This document shows positions 1 to 5,806 of a stretch of DNA of 5,806 nt, one piece after another (the stretch's first letter is position 1; every line of letters begins with the position of its first letter). Both the position numbers and the translations under genes were made by a program. Source of the stretch: Desulfobulbus sp. (GTDB lineage Bacteria; Desulfobacterota; Desulfobulbia; Desulfobulbales; Desulfobulbaceae). The notes beneath the pieces are model-generated. The model had not been told where the DNA came from. It did not search any database and saw only the letters and a list, made by a program, of their open reading frames with translations. The stretch covers positions 1-5,806 of the forward strand of contig JAGODN010000176.1 in the NCBI GenBank assembly GCA_017998195.1, in the 5' to 3' direction.

Positions 1-1
1 G

Positions 2-931
2 AGCGGCCAGTCCCCGCCGGTCGGCGGCCCGGAGGTGGCCGCGACCATCGCCCTGTGGCTCGACCGCTGCCGGCCGGAGCGGCGCCGCCAGGTGCAGGTG
101 GCCTTCTACGGCGGCAGCTTCACCTGTCTTGCGCCCGAGCGGCAGGAGGAACTGCTCGCGCCGGTGCAACCGTTCCTCGACCGGGGCGTGGTCCACGGGA
201 TTCGCCTGAGTACCCGGCCGGACTGCATCGACGAGCGCAGCCTCGACCGGCTCGCCCGCTTCCGGGTGAACATTATCGAGTTGGGCGCGCAGAGCTGTGA
301 CGATGCGGTGCTCGCCCGCGCCGGCCGCGGCCACGACAGCGCGGCCATTGCCCGGGCCGTCCGGCTGGTGCGGGCGCGCGGCTTTCGCCTCGGCATCCAG
401 CTGCTGCCCGGCCTGCCCGGAGAGGATTTCGCCAGCCTGCGGCGGACCACGGCCACGGTCATCGGCCTGCGCCCGGATTTCGTCCGCATCTACCCGGCCC
501 TGGTGCTGGCGGGCAGCGGCCTGGCCCGCCTGTACCACCGGGGGGGATACCGGCCGCTCTCCCTGACCCGGGCGGTGGCCCGGGTCGCGTGGATGAAAAA
601 ACGGTTTGACGCCGGGGGAATCGAGGTGGTACGGATGGGCCTGCAACCGACCGGGGAACTCGAGCGCGCCCTGGTTGCCGGCCCCCATCACCCGGCCTTC
701 GGCGAACTGGTGCTCGGCCGGCTGATGTTCCGCCAGGCGCGCCGGCTGCTGGCCCGGGCGCCATCCGATGGGCCGGTCACCCTGGTGATCGCCGAGCGTG
801 ACCGCTCGATCTTCCAGGGGCAGCGCGCCGTTAACCTGCACCGGCTGCGGCAGCTGGGCCTGGCCCGCAACCTGGTCGTGCGCACCGACAGGGACCAGCC
901 GCGATTGAGCGTACGGGTGGCGGCCGCATGA
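2..931 (+). CDS. Elp3-related radical SAM protein, 3' portion (5' end outside window)
   Basis: This is the C-terminal ~309 residues of a radical SAM enzyme of the Elp3/MiaB/NifB-like group; the substrate of this subgroup is not known to me. The frame is open to the left edge. The GTG at 35 is very unlikely to be the start, because the residues before it (SGQSPPVGGPE) already read like the stretch that follows the iron-sulfur cysteine cluster in this family. The CxxxCxxC motif itself should lie just upstream and cannot be checked. Visible family landmarks are YGGSF (107-121), ELGAQS (278-295), RGHD (about 344-355), a GLPGED loop near 410-427, RIYPALVL (about 485-508), GLQPT (638-652) and GPHHPAFGE (680-706). 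In several anaerobes a relative sits next to rnc (ribonuclease III); here the downstream neighbour is instead a hydrolase gene that overlaps its stop codon. There is no frameshift or internal stop. Family assignment is firm; biochemical role is open. Confidence 0.88.
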   Translation, partial: SGQSPPVGGPEVAATIALWLDRCRPERRRQVQVAFYGGSFTCLAPERQEELLAPVQPFLDRGVVHGIRLSTRPDCIDERSLDRLARFRVNIIELGAQSCDDAVLARAGRGHDSAAIARAVRLVRARGFRLGIQLLPGLPGEDFASLRRTTATVIGLRPDFVRIYPALVLAGSGLARLYHRGGYRPLSLTRAVARVAWMKKRFDAGGIEVVRMGLQPTGELERALVAGPHHPAFGELVLGRLMFRQARRLLARAPSDGPVTLVIAERDRSIFQGQRAVNLHRLRQLGLARNLVVRTDRDQPRLSVRVAAA

Positions 932-1560
932 ACCAGCCTGCCGCCTCCGCCCTGGCCGGCCGGCTGCTGGCCGCCTGGATCCTTTGCCTGGTCCTGGCCG
1001 GCTGCACGCCGCCGCCCGAACTGGAGCCGCTGGCCGCGGACGCGGTGGTGCTCGCCTTCGGTGACAGCCTCACCTTCGGCACCGGCGCCGGCCCCGGCGA
1101 GAGCTACCCCGAGGTGCTCTCCGGCCTGATCGGCCGCACCGTGGTCAATGCCGGCGTGCCGGGCGAGGTGAGCACGGACGGCCTCCTCCGGCTGCCCGCG
1201 CTGCTCGACCGGGAACAGCCGGCCCTGCTGCTCCTCTGCCACGGCGGCAACGACCAGCTGCAGCGACTCGACCCGGCCCGGTTGGCCGACAACCTGCGGG
1301 CCATGATCCGCGAGGCCCGCGACCGGAACATCGCGGTGGTGCTCATCGCCGTGCCCGCGCCGGGTCTGTCGCTCCGGCCCCTGCCGCTGTACGCCGGGAT
1401 CGCCGACGAGTTCGGCCTGGCCGCGGACCTGGAGACGGTCGCGGACATCCTCGGCGACCGGGCCCTCAAGTCCGACTACATCCACCCCAACGCGGCCGGC
1501 TACCGCCGCCTGGCCCTGGCCGTGGCCGACCTGCTGCGCGCCGCCGGGGCCGTCCCCTGA
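928..1560 (+). CDS. SGNH/GDSL hydrolase lipoprotein, TesA-like esterase/lysophospholipase
   Basis: A 210-residue SGNH-fold esterase that should hydrolyse acyl esters or thioesters outside the cytoplasm. Residues 13-26 form a hydrophobic signal ending in the lipobox LAGC, so Cys26 is the likely lipidated residue after signal peptidase II cleavage. Thr27 at +2 is not the classical inner-membrane retention Asp, which favours the outer membrane if E. coli sorting rules apply. All four SGNH blocks are present: FGDSLTFG with nucleophile Ser47, NAGVPGE with oxyanion Gly79, HGGND with Asn108, and DYIHPN with Asp183 and His186. Spacing and flanking sequence match E. coli TesA closely, but TesA is a soluble periplasmic enzyme and this one has a lipid anchor. 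The ATG shares four bases (ATGA) with the stop of the radical SAM gene, so translation is probably coupled; only a weak purine stretch (gggtgg, 914-919) precedes it. The natural substrate cannot be read from the sequence. Confidence 0.9.
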   Translation: MNQPAASALAGRLLAAWILCLVLAGCTPPPELEPLAADAVVLAFGDSLTFGTGAGPGESYPEVLSGLIGRTVVNAGVPGEVSTDGLLRLPALLDREQPALLLLCHGGNDQLQRLDPARLADNLRAMIREARDRNIAVVLIAVPAPGLSLRPLPLYAGIADEFGLAADLETVADILGDRALKSDYIHPNAAGYRRLALAVADLLRAAGAVP

Positions 1561-1677
1561 CCCGCGCCAACCACCGGCGGGCGGCCGTCACCGGCGTGCC
1601 GATCACCACCCCTGCCGACAACCCTGCCGCCGGCCCCAGCCCGAACCCGGCCCGGCGGCCCGCAACCTCGTGTTCCC
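1561..1677. other. Intergenic region with GC-rich inverted repeat
   Basis: This 117-base gap has no convincing gene. It holds one perfect 8-bp inverted repeat, gccgccgg at 1626-1633 and ccggcggc at 1652-1659, with an 18-base loop, ending 18 bases before the ABC-F start codon. It also holds a short direct repeat, caccggcg at 1572-1579 and 1589-1596. No T-run follows the stem, so it is not a standard intrinsic terminator. No clear -35/-10 pair is visible. In DNA this GC-rich, such stems also arise by chance. Confidence 0.4.
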
Positions 1678-3648
<1,971 letters not shown>

Positions 3649-3679
3649 GGGTCCGGTCCGCACCGGTCCCTCCGAAACC

Positions 3680-3702
3680 GGGCCGCCGATGCACGGCGGC
3701 CC
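3680..3702. other. Perfect 8-bp inverted repeat between ABC-F gene and next gene
   Basis: gggccgcc (3680-3687) and ggcggccc (3695-3702) pair perfectly around a 7-base loop, 32 bases after the ABC-F stop codon and 23 bases before the next start. As RNA this would be a very stable hairpin. No U-tract follows on either strand, so calling it an intrinsic terminator is not justified. It could be a weak attenuator, an RNA-stabilising end or a chance GC palindrome. Confidence 0.45.
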
Positions 3703-3725
3703 CCATCCCCTTCGCGGAGCACACC

Positions 3726-5435
3726 ATGAAAAAAATAGCGGCCCTGCTTCTCTGCCTGGTTTTCGCCGGCGGCGTCGGCGCCTACCTGTACCTGACCTGG
3801 GCGCCGCCGGCCGGGGGCCAGTCGGCCCGCTACCTGCCGCCGGACGCGCTCGCCGCGGTCCGCCTCACCCATCTCAACGAGCTGGCCGACCGGTATCCCG
3901 GATCGCCGCTGGGCCGGTTCACGGCCCGGGACACCGTGCACGCCATGCTCGTGGACCTGCACGCCGACAAGCAGACCGTGGCGCGGTACGACGAGTTCCA
4001 CGACACCGTCGCCCGGGTGATGACCAACCCGGCCTTCCGCGCGGTGTTCGGCGACGATGCCACCCTGGCCGTGCTCCCCCCGGATCCGGCCGCCTTTCAG
4101 GACGATCCGGTGGTCACCCTGCGCCGCTCGCTGGTGATCGTCGCCGCCACCCAGGCCTCGGCCGCGCTCGACCTGGTCGGCCGCCTGGCCCCGGGCGCCA
4201 ACATCACCCGGGAGACCGTGGACGGGTTGGAGCTGACCCGGGTGGTGCTCGATGACGGCCAGACCGTCTTTGCCCACGTGGACGGCGGCAGCGTGCTGTT
4301 CGCCTACGAACCGGCGGTGATCGGCCGCTGCCTGGAGGTGCGCCGCGGCGAGGTGAACCTGCAGGAGGCCCCGGTCTTCCGGGAGGCGGCCGCCTTCTGG
4401 GAGCCCTATGCGGCCGAGACCACCTTTGCCCGCGCCTACGTCAACACCCGGGCCCTGGGCCCGCTCCTGCAGAACTCGGCCTACCCGGACCTGAAGGAGG
4501 CCGGCGACCTGCTCCAGGGCGTGGACTACGGCGTGTCGGTGAGTCGCCTCACCGACCGCGGGGTGGAAATGCTGGCCCGTTCGCGGCACGGCTATGACCG
4601 GCTCCACCAGCTGGTGCGCAGTTCGGTGGACGCGGCAGCCGCGCCCAACCACTCGCTGCACCTCTTGCAGGAGCAGTCGCTCGCCTACAACTGGTCCGCC
4701 TCGCTGCGGCCGGAGACGCTCGCCCAGGCCCTGGCCGACGACGGCCAGAACACGGCCAAGGCGCGGGAGACCTTCGGCGTCAGCCTGGAGGACCTGGGCC
4801 GGGCGGTGGGGCCCCAGTACGGCCTGGTGCTGAACGGCATCGCCGCCGGCGGGCTCTTTCCCATCCCGCGCATGACCCTCTTCCTCGGCGTGCGCGACCC
4901 GGCCGTGGCCGAGACCGCCCTGGCCGGCCTGCGCCGCAAGGTGGCCGGCTACGGCCTGGCCGTGGAGGAGCAGGAACAGTTCCAGGGCCGGGCCATCTAT
5001 TCCTGGCCGCTGCTGCCCGGCGAGTCGGCCCAGCCGGCCGCGGTGCTCACCGACACCATGCTCTACCTGGCCAACGGCAAGCAGACCCTCAAGGATCTGC
5101 TCGCCGCTCAACCAACCGCAAAGTCGCTGGCGCCGGCGGTGGCCGAACAGCTCGGTCCGGAGCTGAGCGAGCGGGTGCAGGCCGCCAATTTCGGCAGCTT
5201 CGTCCTCTACCCGCAGCGGCTCTCCGACCAGACCGGCCCCCTGGTCGACTGGCTGGCCTCCATCCTCGCCACCACCAAGAACCTGTCCGTTTCCAGGGTG
5301 GGCAGCGAGATGCAGCAGCTGATGCGCGCCACCGAGTGCGTGGTCGCCACCACCGGCCTCGACCGGGAGGGGGGCGAATGGGCCTTCACCGTGCGCATGG
5401 CACCGCCCGCCCCGGCCGAAAAAACGGCACCCTGA
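3726..5435 (+). CDS. Membrane-anchored or exported protein of unknown function, DUF3352-like
   Basis: I do not recognise this 569-residue protein with certainty. It begins MKKIAALLLCLVFAGG with a hydrophobic segment at about residues 4-24, giving either an uncleaved signal anchor or a signal peptide; the remainder is hydrophilic and should lie outside the cytoplasm. The body has the feel of DUF3352 proteins: a YLPPDALAAVRL segment right after the anchor (36-47), a second similar FGDDATLAVLPPD segment, a later FGVSLEDLGRAVG segment, and strand-rich stretches such as MTLFLGVRDPAVAETAL and MLYLANGKQTL. No catalytic motif or nucleotide-binding motif stands out. Only three cysteines are present (10, 202, 538), the first inside the anchor and not in a lipobox. 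The start at ATG 3726 is preferred because ggag (3716-3719) precedes it and it places the signal at the N-terminus. The open frame extends upstream into the ABC-F gene, but that extension would bury the signal sequence. It may share a transcript with the ABC-F gene. Confidence 0.85.
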   Translation: MKKIAALLLCLVFAGGVGAYLYLTWAPPAGGQSARYLPPDALAAVRLTHLNELADRYPGSPLGRFTARDTVHAMLVDLHADKQTVARYDEFHDTVARVMTNPAFRAVFGDDATLAVLPPDPAAFQDDPVVTLRRSLVIVAATQASAALDLVGRLAPGANITRETVDGLELTRVVLDDGQTVFAHVDGGSVLFAYEPAVIGRCLEVRRGEVNLQEAPVFREAAAFWEPYAAETTFARAYVNTRALGPLLQNSAYPDLKEAGDLLQGVDYGVSVSRLTDRGVEMLARSRHGYDRLHQLVRSSVDAAAAPNHSLHLLQEQSLAYNWSASLRPETLAQALADDGQNTAKARETFGVSLEDLGRAVGPQYGLVLNGIAAGGLFPIPRMTLFLGVRDPAVAETALAGLRRKVAGYGLAVEEQEQFQGRAIYSWPLLPGESAQPAAVLTDTMLYLANGKQTLKDLLAAQPTAKSLAPAVAEQLGPELSERVQAANFGSFVLYPQRLSDQTGPLVDWLASILATTKNLSVSRVGSEMQQLMRATECVVATTGLDREGGEWAFTVRMAPPAPAEKTAP

Positions 5436-5651
5436 ACGGTTACCGGGCCGGCTGGCATCGGGAAAAATCTTGCCGAACCGGCTGCGTTCGGGGTAAGGAA
5501 TTGGGTTCCATTCCCCTGCCGCCGGTGCGGCGGGAACAGAGAAGGGCGCAGGCGGCGAGCCGCCATCCGACAGTTCGCCGCAGGCTCGGCGGGCGCCCCG
5601 CACCAAGGACAATCGCCGGACCCGCCAGGGGTTCGGCACAGGAGGAACGAC
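5436..5651 (+). promoter_or_regulatory. iorA upstream region with clustered inverted repeats
   Basis: This 216-base stretch has no supported gene. It contains five short inverted repeats in tandem: ccgaac/gttcgg (5473-5491, 7-base loop), ggaat/attcc (5497-5514), ccgcc/ggcgg (5519-5533), ggcggc/gccgcc (5551-5564, tight loop) and gccggac/gttcggc (5615-5637, one G-U pair). The last ends just before the ribosome binding site of iorA. A 7-base direct repeat, ccggctg, occurs at 5448-5454 and 5478-5484, 30 bases apart. A very weak sigma70-like pair could be ttgccg (5470-5475) with taagga (5494-5499). It matches no riboswitch class I know. The region could combine the end of the upstream transcript with a promoter and leader for iorA. 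Confidence 0.4.
5640..5645 (+). promoter_or_regulatory. Strong Shine-Dalgarno site of iorA
   Basis: aggagg lies six bases before the GTG at 5652. It decides the start in favour of GTG over the in-frame ATG at 5682 and is the best ribosome binding site in the window. Confidence 0.85.
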
Positions 5652-5806
5652 GTGGCTTTTGACAAGGAAACCAAGTTGTGGATGTCCGGCAACGAGGCCA
5701 TCGCCCTCGGTGCCTGGGAGGCAGGCGTCAGGGTCGCCTCGGGTTACCCGGGCACGCCGTCCACCGAGATCATGGGCAACCTCTCCCAATACGAGGGCCT
5801 CTACAC
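5652..5806 (+). CDS. iorA: Indolepyruvate:ferredoxin oxidoreductase alpha subunit, N-terminal fragment
   Basis: The gene runs off the right edge; 51 codons are visible. IorA is the thiamine-pyrophosphate and iron-sulfur subunit of IorAB, which oxidatively decarboxylates arylpyruvates (from tryptophan, phenylalanine and tyrosine transamination) to aryl-acetyl-CoA with reduction of ferredoxin, or runs in reverse for aromatic amino acid synthesis, in the cytoplasm of anaerobes. The visible part carries the family's opening block: SGNEAIALGAWEAGV (residues 12-26) followed by YPGTPSTEI (32-40). The usual Arg in GNEAIARGA is Leu here (residue 19). The GTG start is supported by the strong Shine-Dalgarno site. 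The C-terminal ferredoxin-type cysteine clusters that would confirm IorA are outside the window, and iorB would be expected downstream. A related 2-oxoacid oxidoreductase is the main alternative. Confidence 0.85.
   Translation, partial: MAFDKETKLWMSGNEAIALGAWEAGVRVASGYPGTPSTEIMGNLSQYEGLY

Noticed and set aside
35..37. GTG as start of the radical SAM gene
   Set aside because: The residues upstream in frame continue the family sequence and the catalytic cysteine motif must lie before this point, so it is an internal Val codon.
3680..3702. Intrinsic terminator after the ABC-F gene
   Set aside because: The stem is strong but no T-run follows on either strand.
5452..5474. Sigma54-like promoter (tggcat followed by ttgc) before iorA
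   Set aside because: The gap between the two elements is 11 bases, whereas sigma54 promoters require about 5.

Overview
The window is GC-rich throughout, densely packed, and every supported gene lies on the + strand. The best clue to the organism is the last gene. Its 51 visible residues match the start of the alpha subunit of indolepyruvate:ferredoxin oxidoreductase, an oxygen-sensitive enzyme of anaerobes. With the Elp3-like radical SAM gene at the left edge and the high GC, this suggests an anaerobic or facultative Gram-negative bacterium, perhaps from the Desulfobacterota (former Deltaproteobacteria). That placement is inference, since no taxonomic marker gene is present.

Layout: (1) The 3' part of a radical SAM gene runs from the left edge to 931. 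(2) It overlaps by ATGA a gene for a TesA-like SGNH hydrolase carrying a lipoprotein signal (928-1560). (3) After a 117-base gap with one GC-rich inverted repeat comes a complete YheS-type ABC-F ATPase (1678-3648), a ribosome-associated translation factor. (4) After a 77-base gap with a perfect 8-bp inverted repeat comes a 569-residue membrane-anchored or exported protein of unknown function, distantly resembling DUF3352 proteins (3726-5435). (5) A 216-base non-coding stretch with several short inverted repeats leads to iorA (from 5652), which runs off the right edge.

The genes do not form one obvious pathway. The first two are probably co-translated. The next two are spaced closely enough to share a transcript. 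iorA is set off by the longest gap and has the strongest ribosome binding site, so it may start its own unit, probably with iorB beyond the edge. I see no mobile element, CRISPR array, tRNA, rRNA, defence system or biosynthetic cluster. The items most worth a second look are the iorA leader and the uncharacterised envelope protein. I found nothing that I would call a new system.
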